DNA of 64,000 bases from Vanessa cardui (lineage: Eukaryota; Arthropoda; Insecta; Lepidoptera; Nymphalidae): contig NC_061141.1 in NCBI RefSeq assembly GCF_905220365.1, positions 4,223,501 to 4,287,500 of the forward strand, in the 5' to 3' direction. A model generated the notes under the pieces. That model had not been told where the DNA came from. It saw only the letters and a list, made by a program, of their open reading frames with translations, and made no database searches. A program made the translations under genes and the position numbers. Shown piece after piece: positions 1-10,326 of the stretch. Each line of letters opens with the position of its first letter. The stretch's first letter is position 1.

Positions 1-1280
1 TAAATCTAGATCTAAGTTTAAAATTTGATGATAGTCAGCACGTGAAAATTTTATTAATGTCAAAAATATCGAATACTAAGCAACCCTACGGTTCTGTGAG
101 CGTTCTGTAAAGCACTTTCGGCGTTATAAAAGAGGCGGTGCCTTTCATCGGCACAAATACTTGTTACTAATAACTACTGTGAATGTTTACCTCAAAAACG
201 CCTTCGTTCTTCAAATCTATATATTTTTCTCTTTGTGGCTTTTAATGTACCTAAAGGACAAAGTTATTTTTTTGGACTTGTAGTGATCGAAATAACAACA
301 TAAGATACGATTATACTGTAACGTATCAGACTATGATAAACTTACATAAATATATTCGCTTATTCTTAACTTAAATTTTTATATAGAGATCATCTCCTAA
401 ACTAATGATATAGTAGGGTATCAATTATGTCTACGTGTGTCATATCTTTTCCTTTTGTTAATTTTGGACCGGTGCGAAGTCTGGTACACTCGCAAATTAT
501 ATTTTCACCCCTACATACCGTACCTTATTTTGATACCTATTTGCCCTACGCAAATAGCTATCTAAATAAGAGAAAATTTTAAATTTACTAATTACTAAAC
601 ATATAATAAAGGTTTTATTTTGTATAAATATCCAACTATATATAATCCATTAGGTACTTATATTCAACAGCTGTGTTGTCAACAACAACAGACTACACAA
701 CAATGATGATAAGCACCTCATTGAAAATATTTGCTTTGTTCAGACCACCAGAGTTTATTGCGATTATAAATAACGAATCAGAACTATGAGTCGTCTGTCT
801 GTCCCTGACTATGAGACCTTGAGTACATTTAGCGAGAATCTGGACTGTTCTTTGTAATGTCTAAGGGAATAAAAAATAGACCCATGTCACAATACCTAAA
901 GGTTATGACAAGTGATATGTGTCTTGAGTAGCCATAATTGGCTATATTGAATATTTTTATTTTGTTCTTTTTTTAAATGTATACTTCTAGAGATAATTGT
1001 CATATATATGTTTTTCTTTTAATTTTAGGTATAGCTCTGTGTATTGAAATATATTAGCAGTATTAATATCGCCACAGATAATTCAATTACATATCTATAT
1101 TTAAAAAAAAAAGTTCATTATAACACATAGCGTGGTCAAAAAATTCCAATCTATAATATTTGTATTTTTAGTATAATTGGAATTTCTAATTTACAAAATT
1201 GAGACCTAATATTTGATTTATTATACAGCGTGATCAATTAAAACTTTATACAATATAATATAGTAGTTTGTTGATTTATT
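1..1280. other. AT-rich non-coding stretch
   Basis: No open frame of note and no recognised repeat was seen here. The only structured point is the TATA-like site near 125. Short AT runs dominate. Confidence 0.5.
125..156 (+). promoter_or_regulatory. possible TATA-type core promoter
   Basis: TATAAAAG lies at 125-132 in a locally GC-richer context (GAGGCGG follows). A CA dinucleotide that could act as start site lies about 28 bases downstream, near 153. The only downstream frame is a 20-codon one from an ATG at about 183, so no gene can be attached to it. This may be chance. Confidence 0.2.
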
Positions 1281-1412
1281 TCAAGCACATTCCTCATGGT
1301 CCGGACGAGGCGGGACGGGTCGGTACACCGCTTCAGGTTTGGACCTCACTGTCACTAAGATCAGGGTACCGATGACAAAAAAATAAAGAATAAACATTGA
1401 TTTTCTTGACAT
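1281..1412 (-). CDS. small secreted proline-rich peptide precursor (43 aa)
   Basis: The minus strand carries an uninterrupted 44-codon frame starting MSRKSM and ending EECA. Residues 1-24 look like a classical signal peptide: basic N-terminus (SRK), a hydrophobic core FILYFFVIGTLILV, then a small-residue end. The predicted mature part is about 19-20 residues, begins near KPEAVY, and has five prolines in a P-V-P-P-R-P cluster, with a single cysteine two residues from the end. A polyadenylation-type AATAAA overlaps the stop. The mature part is GC-rich against an AT-rich surround, as coding DNA is here. Short size, signal peptide and PRP motif recall insect proline-rich antimicrobial or signalling peptides, but the acidic DHEE end is not typical and no known family was recognised. 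It could also be one exon of a longer gene, or chance. No introns are needed. Confidence 0.5.
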   Translation of the reverse strand: MSRKSMFILYFFVIGTLILVTVRSKPEAVYRPVPPRPDHEECA

Positions 1413-2067
1413 TTTCTGTTTATATCTACAACACATATCAACAGTAACTTTACGTTTAATTAATCTTCCAAAATCAGGATTTAAAACTGTTTGTAAGGCT
1501 CATTTGAGTACAAAACACATTATGATGTCATATCATTGCAATGCTAGTATTTATTAATACAATTCAAAAAGAATACATTTGAAAACGCAATGCATGTTAC
1601 TTATATTCTTTAAATAAATGTGCAATTAAAATAAACACTGATAGTCACTAGTTATAATAAATTTATAATTACATTATATATGAATAATGACAATTTTTTT
1701 TGACAACGGTACCGGCGCAAGCGCAACTGCAAGTGCCCAGAAGCCGCGTATGACGTGCGCAGCGTGGGGCCAATCTGTGAGATCTCACTGTCTTCCCTAC
1801 AATCACTTCCCTGCAACTTGATCAACTAAATAAACTTCGTGATACCATCTATTAACATTTATTTTTTATTTTGCTCGTATATGGGAACGAAATGTTATTT
1901 CATACTTTGTTTTACATCCAAAAATACATATTTGAAACTATATATACTAAATTGATCAATTCCAAATTCAGTTTTATTTTAAACTAGCTACAATTCTCCA
2001 TTTAGAATGGGAATTGACTCACTGTTTAAAACGGAACATAAAAATTCAATAGCTTTTGATCTTAATT
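1413..2067. other. non-coding stretch with a GC-rich patch
   Basis: Mostly AT-rich. Bases 1702-1780 are unusually GC- and CpG-rich, with GCGCAAGCGC and TGACGTGCGC motifs. A 44-codon plus-strand frame (1687-1821) crosses the patch but lacks a signal peptide or family resemblance. The patch could be promoter DNA for the minus-strand peptide gene about 300 bases away, or a decayed repeat. Confidence 0.35.
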
Positions 2068-2122
2068 GGTGTTAGGGCTTTATGCAAGCCCGCCTGGGTA
2101 GGTACCACCCACTCATCAACTT
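2068..2122 (+). repeat. S2 short repeat, head fragment
   Basis: Matches the start of S2: an AGGGCTT...AAGCCC hairpin, then CTGGGTAGGTACCACCC and ACTCATCA. It is truncated after about 55 bases. The missing 3' part may be the fragment at 2520-2590, which would imply a later insertion or rearrangement between them. Confidence 0.7.
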
Positions 2123-2519
2123 AATCCATAAAAAAAACGGTGATTAAATCTACCTATTGGCGAAGTTTGGCTATGACTATTTAACAATAAATTGTAAGAT
2201 ACAAAAATGTTGGTAATTATCCAATAAAATAGCATAAAATATAACAAAATACTTTCCCTCCTGATTTACATAATACAATTTTCAATGGTAAACAGGTTGA
2301 TACAATTGGAAGATTTATAATTTTAATACATACACGTTATAGAAGAGAAAAGCCAATATAAAAGTTTTCTAGCTGGACAAAATCTTGTTTTTTCTTTTAT
2401 CTAAATTTGTATACATAGGTCCTTATGGAACCCATGTAAAGTCAGACGGCTAGCGAGCAATACAATAAAACTTGAATTGTCAATTATTCAATTGTCTTCA
2501 ACAGCAGTCACAAATTCGG

Positions 2520-2590
2520 AGGGCATAACATCTTATTTCCCAAGTTTAGTGGTCCATACAACCAATGTCTATAGGCGTTTGGTGACCAAC
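2520..2590 (+). repeat. S2 short repeat, 3' fragment
   Basis: Shows the S2 landmarks GGCATAACATCTTA, TTCCCAAG, TGTCTATAGGCG and TTGGTGACC in order and in the same orientation as 2068-2122. Decayed. Confidence 0.6.
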
Positions 2591-3505
2591 CGGCAAAACT
2601 GGCCGAGCTCCTTATTACCATATAATAATAAAGTTTATACCTGAATAAGTCGATTTTTTTAACATTGGACAATCCAACAGATTAATGACAATGCTGGATA
2701 TACACAGACATTGCAATATAAAAGAAAATTTCCAAAAAGTATTATTTTAGTTTCTCGTTTTAATTTTTAAACAATATCAAAAATATTATAAGTGTTTGCC
2801 GGTAAACAAATACAAGACATCAATAGAATTCGTTCCCGTCACTTCCATTAAAACTTGCTAAAGAGTCGCCCTTGAAAATATAGTTGCATTCACATCATAA
2901 ATACATGGTTGTGCTATGCAACAACATTTTCTTTGAGCGGTGCCTCACCGCCAATGCTCGCATTTATTGTAAAAGACGGATTCGATAACATAAGTAAATA
3001 AGAGCTGATCATAACAGTGTAAACTATAATAATTTGTCCCACATTGTAAAAACAATTGACTGCAGGCGAATGCTCAAAAAAAACTTAAATTGATACATTT
3101 CAGGAAAATACTTCTGATGGGAAAGCGCCATTTATTGTATACTTTTTTGTTTTATTTATATTTTATCAAAAGAGACTCAATGACACTATATAAAAAATAC
3201 AAAAAAAACTAGGGTTTATATAAAACTTGAGAAAGTACCGCTGAACTTTCACATTCTTAATTTTAGTTGATTGTATTAGCGTTAAAGAACTGTATCCTTT
3301 AATAGTACCTACTTTTTTAATTGTCTAAACAAATGTGGAAAAAGATTGTTGATAATATCTTTCCTATTTGTACCTTGAAATATAATTGATTTCACACTGT
3401 TTATAATTATGTTTTTTTTTTTTGTACTTTATGAAGTTTAATTTTGTTCAAGTAAAGCTAGAAATAATAGATAAACATAAATGTCCAAACAGTTTAATTC
3501 ATTCA
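2591..3505. other. AT-rich non-coding stretch
   Basis: No supportable gene or repeat was seen. It is the downstream flank of the minus-strand gene at 3506-3787. Confidence 0.5.
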
Positions 3506-3787
3506 TTATTTCCTTTCCGTATTATCTACTGCCGGTTTTTCCACTTTCTTCTTCAATTCCTCTAATTGCTGTTTTGCTTTCTGAGTAAAATGACCCTCTT
3601 CGTGTATCGTTTGAGGATGAACGAATCCGGGCATTTTTACCGAGCCTAGTTCTTCTTTAGATGGCTTTTTGCTCGAGTCTTCTGCATAAAATCTAGCAGT
3701 ACTTCTGAGAGCTAATGATTCCATAACAGAAATGCTTTTTCGATAACCTCGTGTAATTGTATGTATATACCGAATTCGTTGGAACAT
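3506..3787 (-). CDS. IF1-like mitochondrial protein, divergent (93 aa)
   Basis: A single-exon 93-residue protein. Residues 1-34 are rich in Arg, Ser and aromatics with only one acidic residue, and RFY-A at 32-35 resembles a mitochondrial transit peptide and cleavage site. Residues 63-84 (EEGHFTQKAKQQLEELKKKV) align with the start of the F1-ATPase inhibitor helix in the neighbouring protein at 4485-4826: EE-x2-F-x2-K-x3-QLE-x-LKKK. The glycine-rich, basic inhibitory segment that precedes this helix in IF1 proteins is absent and replaced by KMPGFVHPQ. The long C-terminal coiled coil used for dimerisation in mammalian IF1 is also missing. It lies about 700 bases downstream of its paralogue on the same strand, which suggests tandem duplication and divergence. 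M22 is a possible alternative start. Whether it still binds ATP synthase cannot be judged; it could be a decayed or neofunctionalised copy. Confidence 0.65.
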   Translation of the reverse strand: MFQRIRYIHTITRGYRKSISVMESLALRSTARFYAEDSSKKPSKEELGSVKMPGFVHPQTIHEEGHFTQKAKQQLEELKKKVEKPAVDNTERK

Positions 3788-4484
3788 TATTTGTTTTTAC
3801 CAATATTAATCATTCATCAAAAACAATTCCAATATCTAAATTATATTCTACAGATTATGATGTAAGAATCATTATGAAATTTTAATAATCAATTTACAAT
3901 ATTTGGTTGACAGTTTTACAAACTGACATGATTGAAATGTAGGTGTCATCTTCAGTGATTTACGTTTTAAAAATATCCAATCTTGAATTTAAAAAAAGGT
4001 GTTATATAAATGGACAAATTGAAAAAAATATTCAATCAAATACATTTAAGACTACAAAACACTCACACATTCAAGAGCTAAACATTAATACTTATGACTC
4101 TGGAATATATGTCCCGTGTATACATCATTTTGGCTACGGCTAATAGCAGATTTTCGTGTTATTAATTTTCATTTACAACTATTCATCTAGAGCTTGACGG
4201 TTAAAGGAAATATTGTGTGCAGACCTATGGGAATTTCGAATAAAATCCTGCTTCATAGAAATTAAAACGTTATACTGCACAGAGAAGTCCTGTCAGACCT
4301 TTACTGGCTGTTAATCACTATACTAAAAGAATTTGGACACTGATGGATAATAGCTACTGGTAGCTAAATTAAAATAATAAATTAGTTTACAATTTTTTTT
4401 TAATTATATATTTCAAATGTCAAACATTATTTTGTATATACAAGTATTTTACGTAATTGAATAGTCATATGTAAAATCAGTATT
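3788..4484. other. spacer between the two IF1-like genes
   Basis: AT-rich DNA. A 66-codon plus-strand frame (3943-4143) has low-complexity, non-coding-like composition and no recognisable domain. The spacer must contain the promoter of the downstream minus-strand IF1-like gene, but no TATA box stands out. Confidence 0.45.
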
Positions 4485-4826
4485 TTACTTTTCGTTCTTT
4501 TGGGATAGTTCACCTGGTTTTTCTTCCTTCAGCTTCTTCTTAAGCTTCTCCAACTGCTCCCTTTGTTTGTTGAAGAAGAACTGTTCCTCTTGTGCAGCTC
4601 CATACCGTCCAAGACCTCCGCCAGATTCTCTTACACTTCCCCCAGCACCACCACCCCTCCCCGCCCCACTGCCGGGAGTTCCCGATGGGGTCGATAAACT
4701 CTTGTTACTTAAGATAGATATAAGGCAAGTATCTTTCCATTTCCTTTGAAAAACGTTTGAAATAACATGATATGACCTCATTTTAGCGCTTTGGCTCGAA
4801 AAACTACTAAATACAAGGATGGACAT
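4485..4826 (-). CDS. mitochondrial F1F0-ATPase inhibitor IF1 homologue (113 aa)
   Basis: IF1 proteins bind the F1 catalytic sector in the mitochondrial matrix and block ATP hydrolysis when the membrane potential collapses. Here residues 52-76 form the glycine-rich segment GSGAGRGGGAGGSVRESGGG, followed by GRYGAAQEEQFFF (73-85) and the helix KQREQLEKLKKKL (87-99). That is the family's inhibitory region in order and with normal spacing. The N-terminal 45 residues are Ser-, Lys- and Arg-rich with few acids, as expected for a matrix-targeting peptide. M16 (good AAAATG context) is an equally plausible start, giving 98 residues. The protein ends soon after the first helix (KEEKPGELSQKNEK), so the long C-terminal dimerisation coil of mammalian IF1 is lacking. 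The gene is intronless and tandem with a more divergent copy at 3506-3787. An intronless structure could mean a retrocopy, but no A-tract or target duplication was seen. Confidence 0.85.
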   Translation of the reverse strand: MSILVFSSFSSQSAKMRSYHVISNVFQRKWKDTCLISILSNKSLSTPSGTPGSGAGRGGGAGGSVRESGGGLGRYGAAQEEQFFFNKQREQLEKLKKKLKEEKPGELSQKNEK

Positions 4827-5515
4827 TTTGTTAATTTTGGTTTGATTGACTTTTTAAATGACAGGTAATTTTGATTCAAGAAACAACCAGTACTAAATAT
4901 TTTTTTTAAAAAATGACGAAGAAGGTCAATAATCTCCAATGATATTAAAAATTCAAAGTTCTTCTTTGCATGAGAAGGGGAAATAATTGACGATTTTTCA
5001 TTCACATAGAATATAGGCCAGCGAAAGGATAATTATTACTTTTTATTTGAAAAATTTAAGCAGTTTAATGGAGTATAGGGGTCACGCAAATTAACCATAA
5101 ATTAAGCAAAGATACTAAAGATAAACATGGAAGTAACTATGCATAGCAACAGAATTTAAGCTTAACAGTTCCCACGCAATCATTACAATATATCGAAACA
5201 GAAAACACAGGTTGTGTTTCATTTGCACAGATTATCAGCATACGTCGAAAAGGCCTAGACTACTTTATAGGGGAAGGATTATACGAAAAAGGAGTTTCTC
5301 CTTAATTTAGTTCTATTTTTAAAACATAATTTTTTAATGACTGTAATCTAATCCATGCATCCAACGGCTTCATTATTTTTTTTAATTAACACTAATCCAT
5401 TCATTAAAATATTGTTTCACAAGTTAGTACTGAAATTTAATTACATTAGTTATTACAGTAATTTCATTTGTCTCAGTTAATTGTTCATGTTGACTAATTG
5501 CAACTCCGCCATTAT
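4827..5515. other. divergent intergenic region
   Basis: AT-rich spacer between the minus-strand IF1 gene and the plus-strand secreted-protein gene. It must hold the IF1 promoter. No repeat was recognised. Confidence 0.5.
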
Positions 5516-5551
5516 TATAAATATATGTTTGTGTGTTATTTAAGGCAGTTG
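5516..5551 (+). promoter_or_regulatory. TATA box and initiator of the secreted-protein gene
   Basis: TATAAATA at 5516-5523 and an initiator-like GGCAGTT at 5544-5550 (A at 5547) are 31 bases apart, the standard TATA-to-start spacing in insects. A start at 5547 gives a 35-base 5' UTR before the ATG at 5582. TATA plus CAGT architecture is typical of tissue- or stage-restricted insect genes such as cuticle or secretory genes. Confidence 0.65.
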
Positions 5552-5581
5552 GGTTGGTAGTCTTGCCTGGGACTTCAAAAT

Positions 5582-7882
5582 ATGAAAACAATTAAGGTAT
5601 CGTGTTTTGCATATATTTTATCTTTCACATTACAAAATATGGATATTCAATTTACTATCATTGTTTATTATTTACCGTTGAATTTTCATGTGCTTAATTT
5701 ATGTTTATAATTAATCTCGAATTCGGCGGTGACGGAAAATATTGTGAGGAAACCTCATGTATCTAATTTCAACCAACATGTGAATCCACCAACCCTCATA
5801 GGAGTCCGGGTCAGTGGCTTAGACGCGAAAGAGTTAATTTCGCAATTATAATATTAGTATAGACGTTTATTAATTTTATTTTTCAGGTATTTCAGGTTTT
5901 TTTGGCGGTTCTATTAGGATGCACGAGGTAATGATATTTTCTTATTTAAATTATATATCCATGCTTCCAAATTTAAACCTCGTAAACAATATAATGACTT
6001 TTTCAGAGAATCAAAATCGACTGGTTATGTGCCACAGGACGACATTCAAGTCAACTTTGAACATTATGACAATGGTGGTGCACCCAATGCCGAAGAATGC
6101 TTTTGCTTACCGAGAAATCCTCAAGGCATCCACGTTTCAGAACACCTTTCATTTGATGGTGAACAAGATAGACTGGTTGTTTACTTGTATAAGAATAAAA
6201 ATAACAAAGTAATTATATACGTTCCGAAGAGAGAAAAACAGATTCTCTTACCAGATCTTACACTCGATGACGATGATGAACTCAATCTAATTGAGGCGGA
6301 AAGAGTTGCTGATCTGTTTTATATTTTTCCAAAATTGTCCGTCCCCAAAGTTCAAGCGAAGCCAGATTTGCAAAATGTTTTCGACAGCTCTCTACCATCT
6401 AATACTAATTCTCCGTTTACGCCAATCATTATGGGTAATCTAAATGGCGTTAGGCCCCAAATATATGATCCTTACAACAATGAAATAAAGTTCATGCCAG
6501 GAAAACGAATAACGCCACTAACCAAACCAGGCAACAACGTTAATGCAAATCTCATAAACAAAGTTCCAAATTCAAACGATCGTTTTTTGTTTTATAACGG
6601 ACTTGATAAAACATTTCCGCAAATATCTGACACTCTTAGTTCGCCAGATAAAAGAGGAAACGAAATGATTTTCGGACTACCAAATGTTACACCTGATATA
6701 CCTAATGTATCTGAATATGTAACAAATCATCAATATTTTCCAAGTGTAAATGGTCTACCAGGAAATGGGAATTTGAATGCATATACATTTCAAACCACTG
6801 AAAGGAATGAGCATTTAACGAACAGGCTTCCATTAAAAAATATGCAGCATATACGAAATCCACTTAATGAAGAAAATAGAAACCCAAATGCTGCAACTCC
6901 AGAAACTGATACTAATAGATTTCTTAAACTACCACTTATATTTACACCGGACCAAGATCTTCATCGAGTGGAGCTCGAAAAAGACCATAAGTATTCCATT
7001 TTAGATAAAATTATCCATGTTCCGACCCCTGGTGTAATTGACAAATATAAAGCTGATGTGAGTAATTTGGATAATTCTCGCTTTCGCCCCCAAAACGATG
7101 CCTTTTATACTCCCTATAACCAACACTCCAATCAGCTAGATACATCGCCTGGAAAAGGATTTGAATCGTGGTTTCAGAATCAAATCGCATTAATACAACG
7201 AAATAGACATTCGAAATCACAAGCCATAGATAGAAACGAATTAAGAACATTCATAATGAACGCGTTACATAAAAACGGTATAAGGGTAAACAAAGATGGA
7301 AGTTTAGTTGATAGCAATGGCAATTTTTTAGATTTAGCTAATCTGCAACTCCGTCCAATTTTATTAGGAGACCCAGCGGAATACAATAAATTAGTAGCTG
7401 CTCAAAAATGTGTGATACCGCACAAATTACCATATCTGGAAGCTGTCCTTGTAACTCTAAAGTATCCACCAAAAATTTTGGGTATAGTACCTTTGGGCAA
7501 GACTTTTAAACAAATACTACATGAGACAAAACAACTATGTAAACATCATGGAAATAAACCAGCTTGTGTTGGTAATCATTGTAACAAAGACAAACTAAAT
7601 TTATTATTGGACAACGGACGTCCGTCTGTTTACTTAAACCCAAAAAGCAATAATCTTCTCAATTCATACATAAAGAATAATAAGAAAACCGTCTTGTCCA
7701 AAAGTGGCAATATCGAAGACAATCCTTCTATACAGACCATTAAATTGCCCGATGATATAGAGAGTTATAAATTAGAAGACGATGAAGATTCATTGGACTT
7801 AAAGATCATAGGAGGGAAACCGGCAGTGAGCAGCGGCGTAATTGTGCAAAACAAGGGCAGATCTCTACGGGCTTTCGATTGA
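5582..7882 (+). CDS. secreted protein of unknown family, three exons (643 aa)
   Basis: Three exons can be joined in frame: 5582-5596, 5887-5927 and 6007-7882 (1932 bases, 643 residues). Donors are AAG|GTATCG and GAG|GTAATG; both acceptors are TTTTTCAG. Intron 1 is 290 bases, intron 2 is 79. The joined N-terminus, MKTIKVFQVFLAVLLGCTRE, is a clear signal peptide that appears only after splicing and is the main support for the model. The large exon alone has no normal ATG start. The mature part has six cysteines (about 50, 52, 487, 530, 539, 544), enough for three disulfides. The middle (about 100-400) is rich in Asn and Pro and probably unstructured, with possible N-glycosylation sites (NVT, NVS). 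A conserved-looking block spans about 402-560, and the tail is acidic (LEDDEDSLDL). No domain family was recognised. A matrix, cuticle or eggshell-type component is one guess. The promoter at 5516-5551 and AATAAA at 7909 bracket it. Confidence 0.8.
5682..5798 (+). repeat. S1 SINE fragment in intron 1
   Basis: Shows the S1 middle: TTCATGTGCTTAATTT, then TCGGCGGTGACGGAAAATAT (for CGGTGAAGGAAAACAT), GTGAGGAAACC, and CCACCAACCC. It is truncated at both ends and lies wholly within the first intron of the secreted-protein gene. Confidence 0.75.
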
Positions 7883-7908
7883 TTAAATAACATGTAAAAT
7901 TAAATGGA

Positions 7909-7914
7909 AATAAA
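7909..7914 (+). terminator. polyadenylation signal
   Basis: AATAAA begins 27 bases after the TGA of the secreted-protein gene (stop at 7880-7882). It is the first canonical signal downstream and fits a very short 3' UTR. Confidence 0.6.
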
Positions 7915-8740
7915 TATTTAATATCTTGTAACTTTATGGCGAATTGTATTATTAATAAAATTTTAGCAATTTCATTTATATTTCATTAAATGTCGTTAAT
8001 CTAAAATGGATCCGTAAGTTTATAGGTTACACTTTTAATTTTCATTAATCTTACTTACTAACTGAAACGTATAGAACTAATAATTTACATATTTGTAACT
8101 GTAACTACAACCCAGGAAGAAGCTTAGTTTTTGCACCGTTTCGTTTGAATAGTTGTATTAATAAATATAAATCAAAATAAAACATTCATTTAAGAATATT
8201 GCTGTTACAGTTTTTCTGTAATTTATTTTTAAAAACCGTAGGATTATATTTACCATAAATAACGAAAATATGATATATATTATATAATTATGATTTCGTT
8301 ATGCTCGAAATTAAAAGTGCAAAGATAATAATTAAAAAAATATATAAGTATTATTAACATAGCGCCCTCTAAAGAATATAAGCGAAACTATAAGCAAAAG
8401 CTTTTTCATTTTAAAATTTACGAAAGCACGCCATCTATCGACGACGGTTGAAATTGTTGTGAATCTCAAAAACTTCACCTAGTTGCACAAATGAACGCAA
8501 GATGACGCTTCTAGTTTTAAACCTTTAAACAAATTTATCAAGTCTTTATCGATAATGTTTATATTTTTTAATTTTAAATAATTAATTCTTACCACAGTTA
8601 CATTTTAATTGCTTTTAAGTTTATTTAAAAAAAATATTTAGTAACTAGCTAAGTATTGTGACTATCACTCATTCAATTACATTCTACAGTTCAATCGTTC
8701 CAAAAAAATCAAGTCAAACAAGTCTAGTGCCGACTCGAGT
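7915..8740. other. intergenic region, probable upstream promoter DNA
   Basis: AT-rich. It contains TATCGATA at 8547-8554, the DREF-type element common near insect housekeeping promoters, though several other copies occur in the window. CGCC(A/C)TCTA-like motifs occur near 8363 and 8430. Confidence 0.35.
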
Positions 8741-8755
8741 CTCGACTTCTCGAGT

Positions 8756-9134
8756 TCAGTCAGTCGCAACTCGCAGTCAGTGACCGAATCGAATTGTAGT
8801 TGGAGTGTCGCTCCTTTACGCTAAAAATATCGGTACGGTATCGAAACTGTCGTTTTTAAAAAACAAAAGCTACTTGGATTTCTGTGACAAGAATGAAACA
8901 ACTTTAAAATAAAATCGAGTTAGTCTGTGGTGCCTTGCGCGTCGGTTCAACAATTATGTTTTGTTAAATATAAGTTAATTTGCTAATTTGCTGTGATTTC
9001 GCGGTATTTACGTTGTCCTGAGTTCGTGAATGGAACATCAACAAACCGTGTAGCTATGAAAGGATGTTGTTAGTGCTTAATGAAAAAAAATCCGTATTAA
9101 TAGATATTTGAAAATTGATGGGATTGCACTTCTG
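8756..9134 (+). promoter_or_regulatory. candidate start site and first exon of an unidentified gene
   Basis: Between 8756 and 8781 there are three TCAGT initiator motifs (8756, 8760, 8777) in a GC-richer, repeat-free stretch, with no TATA box. This suggests dispersed initiation. The segment ends at 9134 with TCTG|GTAAGC, a strong splice donor. An ATG at 9118-9120, preceded by an in-frame TGA at 9109-9111, would start a protein MGLHF... split by the intron. Alternatively the exon is wholly 5' UTR. No acceptor and coding exon could be found in the rest of the window, so the gene body would lie beyond 64 kb. This is inferred from signals only. Confidence 0.35.
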
Positions 9135-9736
9135 GTAAGCAAATGTTTTACTTACTTAAAATAACTTAAGCTAAGTTGCTGTTAAGTTGGTCTGTTGATA
9201 TTTGTCTATTTATATCGTGCATCTCTAGAGAATATCTTAATTGATAATATTTTTAACATCATTGCCATACATTATCTGTATTTACGAATTTGTTTACTTT
9301 AAAAAATATACTTTAAGATTAGTTAGTTTTGAATACAAATATTAAACGAAAATTAGATATAATTATAAATTTTAATACCTAACTTTTGTTTTGATTGAAA
9401 CCGCGATCAACGCCTTACGCCGTGTACCTGCTGATTATAAAATTGGTTTTGCAATATTTTTCGCCACAACGGCCTTGAACACACTGCTTATTCGATCTGT
9501 ATTTCAGAGATATAATTAATGATAAATATACAATGTTTTGGCGTGAAATTTTTGTGATCTACTTAAAGCGTAAACGAATAATATTCTATTACATATTGTT
9601 AAATCTGTTACCCCTACAATATTATACTATAATAATTTGACGAATTCATTAAAACAAATTGAATTTTCTTCACCTATGTTTATAGAAGATTATTTTAAGT
9701 GGCATAATAATATAAACAGGTCAGGTGATTTTCGCC
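9135..9736. other. AT-rich non-coding stretch after the candidate donor
   Basis: Possible beginning of a very long intron. No repeat or coding signal was recognised. Confidence 0.4.
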
Positions 9737-9845
9737 AGAGTCAGTCAGGGAGTCTTATGGTACTGTACCCTCAGTGCACAAATTCAACTCATATCTTGAT
9801 TAGTTTTTCAACCGACTTCCAAAAGGAGGAGGTTATCAATTCGTC

Positions 9846-9886
<41 letters not shown>

Positions 9887-10325
9887 GTTACCTCATAACT
9901 TTTTACTGGGTGGACCGATTTTGATAATTTTTTTTTGTTTGAAAGGTAGTGCTTCCCGTGGGGTCCCATTTTTTTTTTATTTTTTTTCCGATGATGGTAT
10001 CAGTATGAAAACGACATAAGTCTTAAATTTGCATTATGTATATGCGCCACAAATAGGTGAATAACTGAAAATCACGTTAACCAATTTCGATAATTCTTTT
10101 TTTATTATAAAATATATACTTCAAGGGTAGTTTGGTGAAAGTTTGGTAAGGTTCTGAGCACAGGATCCATGACAAATTAAGGGAACGGGAGGGAACGGAA
10201 CAATTCTGAGGAGCACGTTAGCAATACTCGGTCGAATCTTTTATTTATGGGTTACTTGGATATTTGAATCACCTTCCGGAACGTGGTTAAGTTCATGTAA
10301 TTGTCATAATCGAATATTATAATCA
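9737..10325 (+). repeat. dispersed lepidopteran repeat with AACCGACTTCC motif
   Basis: The stretch contains CAACCGACTTCCAAAAGGAG and GTTATCAATTCGTCTGTAT, a 31-T tract (9850-9880), then GTTACCTCATAACTTTTTAC and GTAGTGCTTCCCGTGGGGTC. These motifs recur across moth and butterfly genomes in my recollection; the class of element is uncertain. A decayed relative lies at 44325-44582. Confidence 0.5.
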
Positions 10326-10326
10326 A

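Noticed and set aside
1687..1821. 44-codon plus-strand frame over the CpG-rich patch
   Set aside because: No signal peptide or family; GC-rich DNA lacks stops, so openness is weak evidence.
6029..7882. 617-residue protein starting at GTG 6029
   Set aside because: GTG is not a normal eukaryotic start, the frame stays open upstream to a TTTTTCAG acceptor, and splicing to two small exons gives a proper ATG and signal peptide.
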